DNA of 64,000 bases. It comes from Anoxybacillus flavithermus (GTDB taxonomy: Bacteria; Bacillota; Bacilli; Bacillales; Anoxybacillaceae). The translations under genes and the position numbers were made by a program. A model generated the notes under the pieces. That model saw nothing but the letters and a program-made list of their open reading frames with translations. It searched no databases and was not told where the DNA came from. Shown here in pieces: positions 1 through 9,249 of the stretch (position 1 is the first letter of the stretch; each line of letters begins with the position of its first letter). Where the stretch lies: assembly GCF_002742685.1 (NCBI RefSeq), contig NZ_PEDM01000009.1, positions 1 to 64,000 on the forward strand. Direction: 5' to 3'.

Positions 1-58
1 ACCGTACGTACGGTGGTGTGAGAGGACGGAGGTTAATCACCTCCTCCTACTCGATTTT
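1..58 (+). terminator. Possible terminator or hairpin of an upstream gene
   Basis: The window opens with a perfect 14-bp palindrome (ACCGTACGTACGGT, 1-14). It is followed by a short hairpin, GGAGGT-taatc-ACCTCC (about 30-46), and a T-run at 55-60. This could end transcription of a gene lying left of the window. No coding sequence was recognised in 1-202. Confidence 0.35.
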
Positions 59-159
59 TTCTACTTATTATAATAAAAACTATTTTCATGTTGTTAATAT
101 ATTTAAGAACATTTTGTTACAATTAAACCTTAAAAATAACATAAAGGGAAATAATGATA

Positions 160-183
160 TATAATCAATTGTAAACGTTATCA
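160..183 (+). promoter_or_regulatory. Hydrogenase operon promoter -10 with overlapping cre box
   Basis: A perfect -10 box TATAAT lies at 160-165. The -35 region is poor, which suggests help from an activator. At 170-183 TGTAAACGTTATCA matches the CcpA catabolite-responsive element consensus TGWAANCGNTNWCA at all 14 positions. The box covers the predicted transcription start, a position where CcpA normally represses. Inference: the hydrogenase is switched off when a preferred sugar is present. Confidence 0.7.
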
Positions 184-202
184 AGTAAAGGGGAGGAGTT
201 AT

Positions 203-1264
203 GTGAAAAGAAAAACTATTTTAGAAGAAGTGCTTGATCGGGGCTTTACAAGACGCGATTTTTTAAAAATGTGTACAGCCCTTGCCGCAACTATGGGGCT
301 AGATTTTTCGCAAACAGATCAAGTGGTTGCGGCGATGGAAAAGAACCAACGAGTTCCTGTGATTTGGCTGCAGTTCCAAGACTGCACAGGTTGTTCTGAA
401 TCATTTATTCGTTCTACGCATCCAAAAGTAGAAAGTGTTCTTTTAAACATGATTTCTCTCGAATATTCAGAAGCACTTTCTGCTGCTTCGGGCCATCAAA
501 TTGAAGCAGCCCTTGAACATGTTTTGGAACATTATCCGAGAGAATACATACTTGCAGTAGAAGGAAGTTTGCCGACAGATGATGCATTTTTAACGGTTGG
601 TGGTGTATCAGCAAAGGAAACGTTTCTTCGTGCTGCTAAAGGAGCAAAAGCAATTATTGCATACGGAAGCTGTTCGTCTTGGGGCGGAATTCCTGCTGCA
701 TATCCGAACCCAACAAAAGCAAAACCGATCACACATTTCGTGAAAGATAAACCAGTTATATTAGTTCCCGGGTGCCCACCAATTGCAGAAGTCATGACGG
801 GTGTGATTGCGCATATCATCACGTTTGGAAGACTTCCAGAACTCGACCATCTTGGCAGACCAAAAGCATTTTATCGTCATCGTATTCATGATAAATGCAA
901 TCGTCGGGCATATTTTGATGCAGGATTATTTGCGGAATCGTTTGATGATGAAGGAGCACGACAAGGATATTGCCTATATAAGGTAGGGTGTAAAGGGCCA
1001 ACAACATATAACTCTTGTGCAGAAATGCGATGGAACGGAGGAGTTAGCTACCCGATTCAATCTGGAAACCCATGTATTGGTTGCTCTGAAAAAGGTTTTT
1101 GGGATAACGGTCCTTTCTTTGTTCGCCGCGCTAAAATTCCTGCATCTCAAACGACGATTAATCCAGAAACTGCCGGGGCGATTGCGGTTGGTGTGACGGC
1201 TGCAGGCGTCGCTGCCCATGCAGCAGTAACGGCAATGAAGAAAAAAGATGAACATCATGATTGA
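203..1264 (+). CDS. hyaA: [NiFe]-hydrogenase small subunit (uptake, group 1)
   Basis: This is the iron-sulfur electron-transfer subunit of a membrane-bound uptake hydrogenase. The GTG start follows GGGGAGGAG; an ATG two bases earlier is closed at once by TGA. A twin-arginine motif (RRDFLK, residues 17-22) begins the Tat signal, so the folded heterodimer is exported. Cluster ligands are visible: C61/C64, C157 and C191 (proximal), H229/C232/C257/C263 and C272/C291/C294 (distal and medial). A hydrophobic C-terminal anchor lies at about 322-345. Most of the sequence resembles HyaA of E. coli, but G63 and G162 stand where oxygen-tolerant enzymes carry two extra cysteines. First gene of an eleven-gene operon. 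Confidence 0.95.
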   Translation: MKRKTILEEVLDRGFTRRDFLKMCTALAATMGLDFSQTDQVVAAMEKNQRVPVIWLQFQDCTGCSESFIRSTHPKVESVLLNMISLEYSEALSAASGHQIEAALEHVLEHYPREYILAVEGSLPTDDAFLTVGGVSAKETFLRAAKGAKAIIAYGSCSSWGGIPAAYPNPTKAKPITHFVKDKPVILVPGCPPIAEVMTGVIAHIITFGRLPELDHLGRPKAFYRHRIHDKCNRRAYFDAGLFAESFDDEGARQGYCLYKVGCKGPTTYNSCAEMRWNGGVSYPIQSGNPCIGCSEKGFWDNGPFFVRRAKIPASQTTINPETAGAIAVGVTAAGVAAHAAVTAMKKKDEHHD

Positions 1265-1275
1265 GGTGAATAAAG

Positions 1276-2997
1276 ATGACAGAACGTATTGTTGTCGATC
1301 CAGTAACGCGAATTGAAGGGCATTTACGCATTGAAGTAGATGTTGATGACAGCGGTGTGATTCAAGAAGCATTTAGTTCGGGTACAGCCGTTCGTGGCAT
1401 TGAGTTAATTGTCCGAGATCGCGATCCACGAGATGTTTGGGCATATGTGCAACGCATTTGTGGTGTTTGTACAACGACCCACGCTTTAGCTTCTATCCGT
1501 TCCGTTGAAGATGCGCTTGATATTAAAATTCCAAGAAATGCACATTTGATTCGTGACATTATGAACGCGGCTGTTTTTTTACATGACCATGTCGTTCACT
1601 TTTATCATTTACATGCATTTGATTGGGTTGATGTATTAAGTGCGCTTAAAGCAGATCCAAACGAAACGAGCCGTATTGCTCAATCGCTTTCTAGTTGGCC
1701 GAAATCGTCTCCAGGTTATTTTAAAGACATTCAAATGAAAGTACAAAAAGTTGTGGATAGTGGACAACTCGGCATTTTCGCAAACGGCTATTGGGGACAT
1801 AAAGCATATAAGTTACCACCTGAAGTGAATTTGCTTGCTGTTGCTCACTATTTAGAAGCACTCGATTGGCAAAAAGAAATCGTGAAAATTCATACGATTT
1901 TTGGTGGAAAAAACCCGCATCCTCACTATGTTGTCGGTGGAATGGCTACGCCAATTGATGTGAATAGCGATAATGCTATTCATGCCGAACGTTTAATGCA
2001 CGTTTCTCAAATTATTGATCAGGCAGTAGAGTTTGTAAACAATGTTTACATCCCAGACTTATTGGCGATTGGCTCATTTTATAAAGATTGGACATATGGC
2101 GGCGGTTTAAACAACTATTTATGTTATGGAGATTTTTCAACAGGGGATATTCGAGACGTTCACTTATATCGTTTTCCACGTGGTGTCATTTTAAATGGAA
2201 ATCTTAATGAAGTGCTTGATGTCGATCCGAAAGACCCTGATCAAGTAAAAGAGTTTATCGATCACTCATGGTATACGTATGATGGAAAAGAAGGTGGGGT
2301 TGGTAAGCATCCGTGGGAGGGTGAAACATCGCTTCGTTATACAGGACCAAAGCCACCGTTTAAAACATTAAATACAGAGGAAAAATATAGCTGGTTAAAA
2401 TCTCCAAGATGGAAAGAACATCCGATGGAAACAGGACCACTTGCACGTATGCTTGTTGGATATGCGTTAAAGAAAGATGAGTTTGTCGGATTAATAGATG
2501 ATACGTTGAAAAAGTTAAATTGGCCACTTGAAGCGATGCGTTCAGCACTCGGGCGTACAGTAGCACGTGGGCTCGAGTCTATCCTCGTTGTGAAATGGAT
2601 GCGTGATGATATGGATGCATTGCTCGCAAATATTCGCAATGGAAACCAAATTACATTCGATCGAACAAAATGGGAACCAAGTACGTGGCCAAAACAAGCA
2701 AAAGGAGTTGGATGGATGGAAGCTCCGCGTGGGGCGTTGGGTCATTGGATTGAAATTGAGAATGGGAAAACGAAAAACTATCAAGCGGTCGTTCCGACAA
2801 CATGGAACGCTTCACCACGTGACCATAAAGGGCAAATCGGTGCATATGAAGCATCTTTAAAAGGAACGCCATTGCTTGACAAAGAAAAACCGTTGGAAAT
2901 TTTACGCATAGTCCATTCGTTCGATCCATGTTTAGCATGCGCTGTTCATTTAACAGATCTTGAATCAAAACAAACGACTCATATTCGTATTGGGTAG
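1276..2997 (+). CDS. hyaB: [NiFe]-hydrogenase large subunit
   Basis: The catalytic subunit, 573 residues, starts 11 bases after hyaA. The N-terminal nickel motif RICGVC (C62, C65) and the C-terminal motif DPCLACAVH (C552, C555, H558) supply the four cysteines that hold the Ni-Fe centre. A 15-residue tail follows H558; in this family it is cut off by the operon's own protease after nickel insertion, so the protein is probably made as a precursor. It oxidises H2 and passes electrons through the small subunit to the cytochrome b encoded next. Confidence 0.96.
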   Translation: MTERIVVDPVTRIEGHLRIEVDVDDSGVIQEAFSSGTAVRGIELIVRDRDPRDVWAYVQRICGVCTTTHALASIRSVEDALDIKIPRNAHLIRDIMNAAVFLHDHVVHFYHLHAFDWVDVLSALKADPNETSRIAQSLSSWPKSSPGYFKDIQMKVQKVVDSGQLGIFANGYWGHKAYKLPPEVNLLAVAHYLEALDWQKEIVKIHTIFGGKNPHPHYVVGGMATPIDVNSDNAIHAERLMHVSQIIDQAVEFVNNVYIPDLLAIGSFYKDWTYGGGLNNYLCYGDFSTGDIRDVHLYRFPRGVILNGNLNEVLDVDPKDPDQVKEFIDHSWYTYDGKEGGVGKHPWEGETSLRYTGPKPPFKTLNTEEKYSWLKSPRWKEHPMETGPLARMLVGYALKKDEFVGLIDDTLKKLNWPLEAMRSALGRTVARGLESILVVKWMRDDMDALLANIRNGNQITFDRTKWEPSTWPKQAKGVGWMEAPRGALGHWIEIENGKTKNYQAVVPTTWNASPRDHKGQIGAYEASLKGTPLLDKEKPLEILRIVHSFDPCLACAVHLTDLESKQTTHIRIG

Positions 2998-3008
2998 GAG
3001 GGGAGTGT

Positions 3009-3785
3009 ATGTCAGTCCCGACAAATCCAAAAATTGAACAAAAGCAAGCACAAGTAGTTTGGAAACGGTCACGAAAAGCGAAAAACATTGAACTAAACGA
3101 TGAAATGGTGAAAGTGTACGTATGGGAGTTGCCTGTTCGTATTTTTCACTGGATTAATGCTTTTTCCATTATAGTTTTAATGATTACGGGTGTGTTTATC
3201 GGCCGCCCGTTTGTGTCCGCATCTATTCAAGAAGAAGCGTATTATTCGTTTTTGATGGGATGGGCGCGCTATATTCACTTTTTTGTTGCTTTTCTTTTTA
3301 CTATTAATTTGGCTGTTCGGTGGTATTGGGTATACAAAGGAAATGAGCATGCGACGTCCAATCCGTTTCGCTTTTCTTTTTGGAAAGAAGCGTTTGAAAC
3401 GATCAAATATTACTTGTTTATGAAAAACAATAAAAAACATTATATCGGACATAATCCGCTTGCCCAATTAAGTTATTGGATTTTTATCGGTTTTGGCTCA
3501 ATCATTATGATGCTTACAGGTTATTACTTGTTATTTGAGCCACAACCGGAATCGATTTATGGAAAAATGTTTATGTGGGTGGCTCATTTGTTTGGGGGAG
3601 ACAGCTATTCCGTTCGTTCATGGCATCATCTCGTTGCATGGGGGTTTATGATTTTTACTGTTGTACACGTGTATATGGCGTTTCGTGAAGACTATTTACA
3701 ACGAAATGGAACGATGTCTTCGATTTTTACCGGCTATAAACTAGAACGAAAAAAAGAAGCATTAGGTGAACCGAATGAGAAATAA
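3009..3785 (+). CDS. hyaC: Ni/Fe-hydrogenase b-type cytochrome subunit
   Basis: A 258-residue membrane protein with four hydrophobic segments (about residues 45-70, 92-115, 155-178 and 200-225) and several membrane histidines, as in the di-haem HyaC/HupC family. It anchors the hydrogenase dimer and carries electrons from H2 to the menaquinone pool. The start follows GGAGGGGAG. The N-terminal 35 residues are basic and polar, longer than in E. coli HyaC. Its stop lies within the start region of the protease gene. Confidence 0.92.
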   Translation: MSVPTNPKIEQKQAQVVWKRSRKAKNIELNDEMVKVYVWELPVRIFHWINAFSIIVLMITGVFIGRPFVSASIQEEAYYSFLMGWARYIHFFVAFLFTINLAVRWYWVYKGNEHATSNPFRFSFWKEAFETIKYYLFMKNNKKHYIGHNPLAQLSYWIFIGFGSIIMMLTGYYLLFEPQPESIYGKMFMWVAHLFGGDSYSVRSWHHLVAWGFMIFTVVHVYMAFREDYLQRNGTMSSIFTGYKLERKKEALGEPNEK

Positions 3786-4251
3786 AAAAATAACCGTTCT
3801 CGGAATTGGAAATTTACTTTATTCCGATGAAGGAGTAGGTATTCATATTTTGCCTTTATTAGAAAAACAATTGGCGAAATACGATAATGTAGAAGTGATT
3901 GAAGGCTCAACCGATGGGATGCGGCTACTTGGAACGATCGAAGAAACGGAGTATTTAGCGATAGTCGATGCTGTCAATGCAGGAAAAGAAGCGGGAACGA
4001 TGATTACATTAGTAGATGATGAAATTCCAGCTTATTTTGGAATTAAAATGTCTATTCATCAACTTGGTTTTCAAGAAGTATTGTCAGCGGCGAAATTACG
4101 TCAAACATGCCCAAAGCAAATGGTTTTATTCGGAATACAACCAGCTTCTTTATCTCTCGGATTGGAACTATCACCGATTGTTCAAGCGCAACTTCCGCGC
4201 GTCGTCGAGCAAGTCGTTCATCAAGTAGAGAAGTGGTGTCATACGTCATGA
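3775..4251 (+). CDS. hyaD: Hydrogenase maturation protease
   Basis: A 158-residue endopeptidase of the HyaD/HybD family that removes the C-terminal tail of the large subunit. The expected nickel-sensing residues are present: the glutamate of SDEGVG near the N-terminus, the aspartate of DAVNAG, and the histidine of MSIHQLG. I chose ATG 3775 because AGGTGA (3764-3769) sits at proper spacing; a GTG at 3766 lies inside that ribosome binding site. It overlaps the end of hyaC by 11 bases and its stop overlaps the next start (ATGA), so translation is probably coupled. Confidence 0.93.
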   Translation: MRNKKITVLGIGNLLYSDEGVGIHILPLLEKQLAKYDNVEVIEGSTDGMRLLGTIEETEYLAIVDAVNAGKEAGTMITLVDDEIPAYFGIKMSIHQLGFQEVLSAAKLRQTCPKQMVLFGIQPASLSLGLELSPIVQAQLPRVVEQVVHQVEKWCHTS

Positions 4252-4667
4252 ATCGTCTGCAATTTTTAAAAATGATGCGTAATAGTTTCATTGAAACGAT
4301 GAAAGAAGCTTCCGCCCCATTATTAGAGGAAGAGGTGGAAAAAGTGAAGAAATTATTTTTCGATCATCGCACGTGGCATGCTATTGGCCCGTGCGATGAT
4401 GTATGTGATGTCGAAATGAAAACAGTTGGTCGCATCCCGATTGTTGTTTATAAACATGATGGGACATTGCATGTAAGAAAAGCCCTTTGTTCACATTGTC
4501 ACGTGATGCCTCATTACATTCAGCAAGATCACCGTTTTATTTGCTTATACTGTGATCGCGAATGGCACGTGTTCTCACAACACGGCACATTGCATATGCC
4601 GCTTCTTCCAACGAAAAAAGAAGGAGATACATGGTATGTGCAAATAGAAAGGGATTCGTATGCATGA
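4248..4667 (+). CDS. Rieske/zinc-ribbon-like hydrogenase accessory protein
   Basis: A 139-residue protein beginning at the ATG of an ATGA overlap with hyaD. The N-terminal 45 residues look helical. The C-terminal half resembles a Rieske fold: a CSHCH segment, 14 residues later CLYC, then WHVF followed by HGTLHMP. In a true Rieske protein the pattern is CxH...CxxH; here the second histidine is cysteine and there is an extra cysteine in the first loop, giving CxxC-X14-CxxC. It may bind a [2Fe-2S] cluster, a single iron as in rubredoxin (compare HupI of other hydrogenase operons), or zinc. The position between protease and hypA argues for hydrogenase assembly or electron transfer. Exact role unknown. 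Confidence 0.7.
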   Translation: MNRLQFLKMMRNSFIETMKEASAPLLEEEVEKVKKLFFDHRTWHAIGPCDDVCDVEMKTVGRIPIVVYKHDGTLHVRKALCSHCHVMPHYIQQDHRFICLYCDREWHVFSQHGTLHMPLLPTKKEGDTWYVQIERDSYA

Positions 4668-5010
4668 GATGGCGTTAATGGGAGAAATCGTTCAACTAAT
4701 TGAGCAAGATGCTCGAATAAAAAAGATAAAATATGTAAAAAAAGTAGAATTGGTTGTTGGCACGTTAAGCAATGCGCTTCCAGATGCCTTACAGTTTGCT
4801 TTTGATGTGTATAAAATACAAGAAGATAATTGTTTAACGACAGATGCTGAATTAATCATTCATGTGGAAAAAGCAAAAGCAATTTGCGCCATTTGTGGAC
4901 AACAGTATGAACCAGTTACAAAAATTACCCAATGTCCAACATGTTTACTTCCAAGTGGGAGAATAGTAGCTGGAGAAACATTTCGTATTTTGGCATATGA
5001 AGGGGGTTAA
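4660..5010 (+). CDS. hypA: Hydrogenase nickel-incorporation protein HypA
   Basis: A 116-residue nickel chaperone. The N-terminal Met-His-Glu, in which His2 binds nickel, is intact, and a zinc site of two CxxC pairs (CAIC and CPTC, about 85-107) is present. It overlaps the upstream gene by 8 bases. It delivers nickel, with HypB, to the large subunit. Confidence 0.95.
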   Translation: MHEMALMGEIVQLIEQDARIKKIKYVKKVELVVGTLSNALPDALQFAFDVYKIQEDNCLTTDAELIIHVEKAKAICAICGQQYEPVTKITQCPTCLLPSGRIVAGETFRILAYEGG

Positions 5011-5014
5011 TAAT

Positions 5015-5686
5015 ATGAAAATTACATTAGAAGTTGATGTGTTAACAAACAATAATCGGGCAGCTGCGTTTAACCGTCAATTGTTTGAGGAAACGAATAC
5101 GCTTGTTATTAATATAATGAGCTCACCCGGGGCAGGAAAGACGACCATTTTGGAAAAAACGATCGAAGCATTAGCACGTGAATTTCGTATCGGTGTCATT
5201 GAAGGAGATTTAGCAACGGAAAAGGACGCAGAGCGCATTCGTGCCCTTGGTGCGCAAGCGGTACAAATTAATACACATGGAGGATGTCATTTAGATGCCC
5301 GCATGATTGCGGCTGTGTTACCGCAATTTGATTTTCAACATCTAGATATTTTGTTTATTGAAAACGTAGGTAATCTTGTTTGTCCATCTGGTTATGATTT
5401 AGGACAGCAACATAAAGTAGCTGTATTAAGCGTACCAGAAGGAAATGATAAAATTCCAAAATACCCGACGATGTTTATGCGAACAGAGCTTGTTTTGTTG
5501 AATAAAGTGGATTTACTACCGTATCTTGATTTTGATGTCGAGCAAGCGAAAAAAGATTTATCGTATATTCATCCACAGTCTAAGTTACTACCTTTATCTG
5601 CTAAAACCGGTCAAGGTATGGATGAATGGTTACATTGGATTCGAGAAGGAGTTGCCCGATGCAAAAAGCAGTCAATATCACAGTAA
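5015..5686 (+). CDS. hypB: Hydrogenase nickel GTPase HypB
   Basis: A 223-residue GTPase driving nickel insertion. The P-loop (SSPGAGKTT, about 34-42), the metal-site segment GGCHLDA and the NKVD specificity motif are visible. I start at ATG 5015, eight bases after AAGGGGG; an in-frame ATG at 4997 lies inside hypA and has no ribosome binding site. There is no histidine-rich nickel-storage stretch at the N-terminus, unlike some rhizobial homologues. Confidence 0.95.
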   Translation: MKITLEVDVLTNNNRAAAFNRQLFEETNTLVINIMSSPGAGKTTILEKTIEALAREFRIGVIEGDLATEKDAERIRALGAQAVQINTHGGCHLDARMIAAVLPQFDFQHLDILFIENVGNLVCPSGYDLGQQHKVAVLSVPEGNDKIPKYPTMFMRTELVLLNKVDLLPYLDFDVEQAKKDLSYIHPQSKLLPLSAKTGQGMDEWLHWIREGVARCKKQSISQ

Positions 5687-7938
5687 AAGGACGAGTGCAA
5701 GGAGTTGGCTTCCGTCCTTTTATTTTCGCACTTGCGATGCGACATAATGTAAAAGGAACTGTACAAAACAATATGGACGGGGTTTTTATTCATGTTGAGG
5801 GTGATGAAGATGCGGTCGATCAGTTTATTCACTCTTTACCGATGGAGGCACCGCGATTATCTCGCATTGATGAGATGGTTGTCACTTTAGCACAATGGCG
5901 TGCGTTTGAAGATTTTTCTATTATTCCGAGCGAACGAAAAGGAAGTTCTTCGCTTGTCATCCCGATTGATACAGCTGTTTGTGATGATTGTTTAAGAGAA
6001 ATGAATGATCCGAATGATCATCGCTATCGTTATCCGTTTATCAATTGTACGCAATGTGGCCCTCGGTATACGATTATTGAACAATTACCGTATGATCGTC
6101 CGTTTACATCGATGCGTTCGTTTCAAATGTGTGAGCGATGTGAACAGGAGTACAAAGATCCGATGAACCGTCGTCATCACGCTCAACCTATTGCTTGTCC
6201 GACATGCGGTCCATCTGTTGCATTATTGAAGCCAGATGGTCAAATCATGCAAGGGGATGCCATTGAACAAGCGAAGCAATATATTCGTGCTGGGGCGATT
6301 GTTGCGGTGAAAGGATTAGGTGGGTATCACTTAGCTTGTGATGCGACTAACGAACAGGCTGTTCAACAGTTACGCATACGAAAACGACGACCGAATCGAC
6401 CGTTAGCTGTTATGGCTGCTTCGCTTGACATAGTAGAACAACTATGTGATGTAACGAAAGAAGAAAAACAATTATTAACTTCACCCGAAGCTCCGATTGT
6501 TGTGATAAAACAGAAAAAAAACACAATGATTGCTCCATCGGTTGCTCCTGGGTTACAAACGGTTGGAGTGATGTTACCGTACACTCCGCTTCATCATTTA
6601 TTGCTTGATGAACAATTACCTGTTGTTGTTATGACAAGTGCGAATCGTTCGGGGGTACCGATTATATACGAAGATGAACAAGTTTTACGTGATTTGCAAG
6701 GCATTGCTGATTATTTTCTTGTACATAACCGTCCGATCGTTCATCCGATTGATGATTCAGTTGTTCAAATAGAAAACGGTACAATCCATTTTATTCGGCG
6801 AGCACGTGGCTTCGTTCCAGATCCATTGTGGACGGAACACGATGTACATGAGATTGTGGCACTTGGGGGACAACAAAAAAACGTATTCGCGTTTGGTAGA
6901 CACCATCAAATCTTTTTAGGTCCTCATATTGGTGATTTAGAGCATGTGGAAGTTGTTGAACATTTCCAACGTGAATACGAACATTTGCGAACGTGGATGG
7001 GAGTGACACCGAAAGTAGTCGCTGTTGATTTACATCCGAATTATGAAACGTGGAATATTGCAAAACAATGGAATGTTGACGTTGTAGCTGTCCAACATCA
7101 TCATGCGCACATGGTTTCATGCATGGAGGAAAATCATATCCACTCCCCTTGTTTTGGTCTTATTTTAGATGGAACAGGGTATGGGGAGGACGGACATATA
7201 TGGGGCTTTGAGTTACTATACGGAGATGCTAAACAGTATAAAAGGCTCGGACATTTAACATATACTCCACTTCCGGGTGGAGAACGTTGTATAAAAGAGC
7301 CGTGGCGTACAGCAGTCGGTATGCTTGGTTATTATTTCGGTGAAGAAGGGTATGCGTTGGCGGAGAAGCGATTTACCGAACGAGCACAAGAGATACGTGT
7401 ATTAAAACAAATGATTGAGAAGCGGTTACACTCGCCTTTGGCAGGTACGTGCGGGAGACTATTTGATGCTGTTAGTGCCTTTTTGTACGTTTGTACACAT
7501 AGTACGTACGATGGGGAGGCGGCTATTCGACTTTCTGAATTCATTGATGATACAAAAATATATGAGACTTACCCATTTCATATAAAAAAACAGGATGAAT
7601 GGGAGATTGATTTATCAGAGATGTGGAGAGCCATAATGAAAGATGTCGAAGCTCATGAGTACACGAATATCATTGCCGGTCGCTTCCACGAAACGGTTGT
7701 TCAAGCATCCATTGAAATGATTCGTTTAGCTTTACAACAATATCCAACATACGAACGAAACATCGTATTATCTGGAGGAAGTATGCATAATCGCTATATC
7801 ACGAAACGTCTTCGACAAGAACTGAACAAACTCGGATTATGTGTTTATACCCATCAAAAAGTACCTTGCAATGATGGGGGACTAGCGCTCGGACAGTTAA
7901 TGATTGCAGCACATAGGAGGGAACGTGCATGTGTGTAG
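5659..7938 (+). CDS. hypF: Carbamoyltransferase HypF
   Basis: A 759-residue enzyme that turns carbamoyl phosphate into the cyanide ligand precursor of the Ni-Fe site. Domains in order: acylphosphatase-like (GRVQGVGFRPF, residues 8-18), two zinc-finger-like cysteine clusters (about 105-185), a YrdC-like nucleotide domain (about 200-380) and a Kae1-like C-terminal domain with a histidine motif (HHHAH). Start chosen at ATG 5659 after GAAGGAG, overlapping hypB by 28 bases. Confidence 0.95.
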   Translation: MQKAVNITVKGRVQGVGFRPFIFALAMRHNVKGTVQNNMDGVFIHVEGDEDAVDQFIHSLPMEAPRLSRIDEMVVTLAQWRAFEDFSIIPSERKGSSSLVIPIDTAVCDDCLREMNDPNDHRYRYPFINCTQCGPRYTIIEQLPYDRPFTSMRSFQMCERCEQEYKDPMNRRHHAQPIACPTCGPSVALLKPDGQIMQGDAIEQAKQYIRAGAIVAVKGLGGYHLACDATNEQAVQQLRIRKRRPNRPLAVMAASLDIVEQLCDVTKEEKQLLTSPEAPIVVIKQKKNTMIAPSVAPGLQTVGVMLPYTPLHHLLLDEQLPVVVMTSANRSGVPIIYEDEQVLRDLQGIADYFLVHNRPIVHPIDDSVVQIENGTIHFIRRARGFVPDPLWTEHDVHEIVALGGQQKNVFAFGRHHQIFLGPHIGDLEHVEVVEHFQREYEHLRTWMGVTPKVVAVDLHPNYETWNIAKQWNVDVVAVQHHHAHMVSCMEENHIHSPCFGLILDGTGYGEDGHIWGFELLYGDAKQYKRLGHLTYTPLPGGERCIKEPWRTAVGMLGYYFGEEGYALAEKRFTERAQEIRVLKQMIEKRLHSPLAGTCGRLFDAVSAFLYVCTHSTYDGEAAIRLSEFIDDTKIYETYPFHIKKQDEWEIDLSEMWRAIMKDVEAHEYTNIIAGRFHETVVQASIEMIRLALQQYPTYERNIVLSGGSMHNRYITKRLRQELNKLGLCVYTHQKVPCNDGGLALGQLMIAAHRRERACV

Positions 7939-8156
7939 GGGTACCAGCCAAAGTGTTACGTATTGACGGTTTTTCTGCATTAGTCGATGTGATGGGATCA
8001 CAAATGAATGTCGGGATTATTTTTGTTCCCGAAGTGAAAATTGGTGATTATGTCATTGTACATGCGGGACAAGCAATGTCCATTATTGATGAGCAATATG
8101 CAAAAGAAAGTTTAGAAGAATGGAGGAAGCTAGTCGATGCTAGACGTGACGGATAA
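7929..8156 (+). CDS. hypC: Hydrogenase assembly chaperone HypC
   Basis: A 75-residue chaperone starting with the invariant MCVGVP; after loss of Met1 the cysteine binds the Fe(CN)2CO unit together with HypD. It overlaps hypF by 10 bases and hypD by 20 bases, typical of a tightly coupled maturation operon. Confidence 0.95.
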   Translation: MCVGVPAKVLRIDGFSALVDVMGSQMNVGIIFVPEVKIGDYVIVHAGQAMSIIDEQYAKESLEEWRKLVDARRDG

Positions 8157-9246
8157 CCCAACCCATTTCGCGCTCAGTCGGAAGTTGCTACAGGAAGTAC
8201 GGATGTTAGCAAGTCAGTTCCAACAGACGTTCGGACGATTGCCTTCGTTTATGGAAGTATGTGGTTCACATACAATGGCACTTGCTCGTACGGGGATAAA
8301 AAAAGCGCTTGAAGGATATGTTCGTCTTATTTCCGGTCCGGGCTGTCCTGTTTGTGTCACCGATCAAGTAACGATTGATGCCATGATTTCTTTAACAGAC
8401 GGTGTGGACCGAATCGTTTGTACATTCGGTGATATGATGCGGGTCCCTGGATCTTTCGGAACGTTGATGCAAGCAAAAACGGAAGGAAAAGATGTACGAG
8501 TCGTTTATTGTCCTGTTGATGCAGTTCGTATCGCTGAACAGCATCCGCATCAAGAAGTTATTTTTTTAGGCATAGGGTTTGAAACAACCATCCCGATTTT
8601 AGCTGCGGCAGTAAAAGAAGCTGAAGAAAAACAAGTACACAATTTTTCGATGTGGATGTCGACAAAACTCGTTGAACCGATTTTGCGACAATTGCTTCAC
8701 GATGGTGAAGTGTTGTTAGACGGCTTTTTACTTCCGGGACATGTATCCATGGTGATGGGAAGAAAACATTTTGAGTTTTTAGCAACCGAATACGATATAC
8801 CTGCAGTAATTAGTGGATTTGAAGCGTTACATATGTTAAGTGCGATTCGTCATTTATTAATGTTGGCACTCAAACAGCACGCTATTGTATTAAACGATTA
8901 CAAAAGTGTTGTCACTGAACAAGGAAATAAAAAAGCGAAATATTGGATGAACCATTATTTCACATTATGCGATGAGGCATGGCGTGGCATTGGTGTTATT
9001 TCTCAAAGCGGAATGGATTTTAAGAAGGAGTATGAGCGATTTAATGCTAAGATGAAGTTTTCTGTTTCAACGCGTGAACCGCGTCGAACAAAGTGTCGTT
9101 GTGGTGAAGTCATTCGGGGTCTCATTGATCCACCGCAATGCGCATTGTTCGGAAAAGCATGCACGCCGCTAAATCCGATTGGTCCATGTATGGTGTCATC
9201 AGAAGGTAGTTGTGCAGCGTATTATCAATATATGAGGGAGGAATAA
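8137..9246 (+). CDS. hypD: Hydrogenase iron-ligand assembly protein HypD
   Basis: A 369-residue iron-sulfur protein that assembles the Fe(CN)2CO group. Family motifs seen: CGSHT (about 42), GPGCPVC (about 68-74), GFETT, and a cysteine-rich C-terminus (KCRCGEV...CALFGKACTPL...GPCMVSSEGSC) holding the [4Fe-4S] cluster. Normal length. Confidence 0.95.
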   Translation: MLDVTDNPTHFALSRKLLQEVRMLASQFQQTFGRLPSFMEVCGSHTMALARTGIKKALEGYVRLISGPGCPVCVTDQVTIDAMISLTDGVDRIVCTFGDMMRVPGSFGTLMQAKTEGKDVRVVYCPVDAVRIAEQHPHQEVIFLGIGFETTIPILAAAVKEAEEKQVHNFSMWMSTKLVEPILRQLLHDGEVLLDGFLLPGHVSMVMGRKHFEFLATEYDIPAVISGFEALHMLSAIRHLLMLALKQHAIVLNDYKSVVTEQGNKKAKYWMNHYFTLCDEAWRGIGVISQSGMDFKKEYERFNAKMKFSVSTREPRRTKCRCGEVIRGLIDPPQCALFGKACTPLNPIGPCMVSSEGSCAAYYQYMREE

Positions 9247-9249
9247 TGA

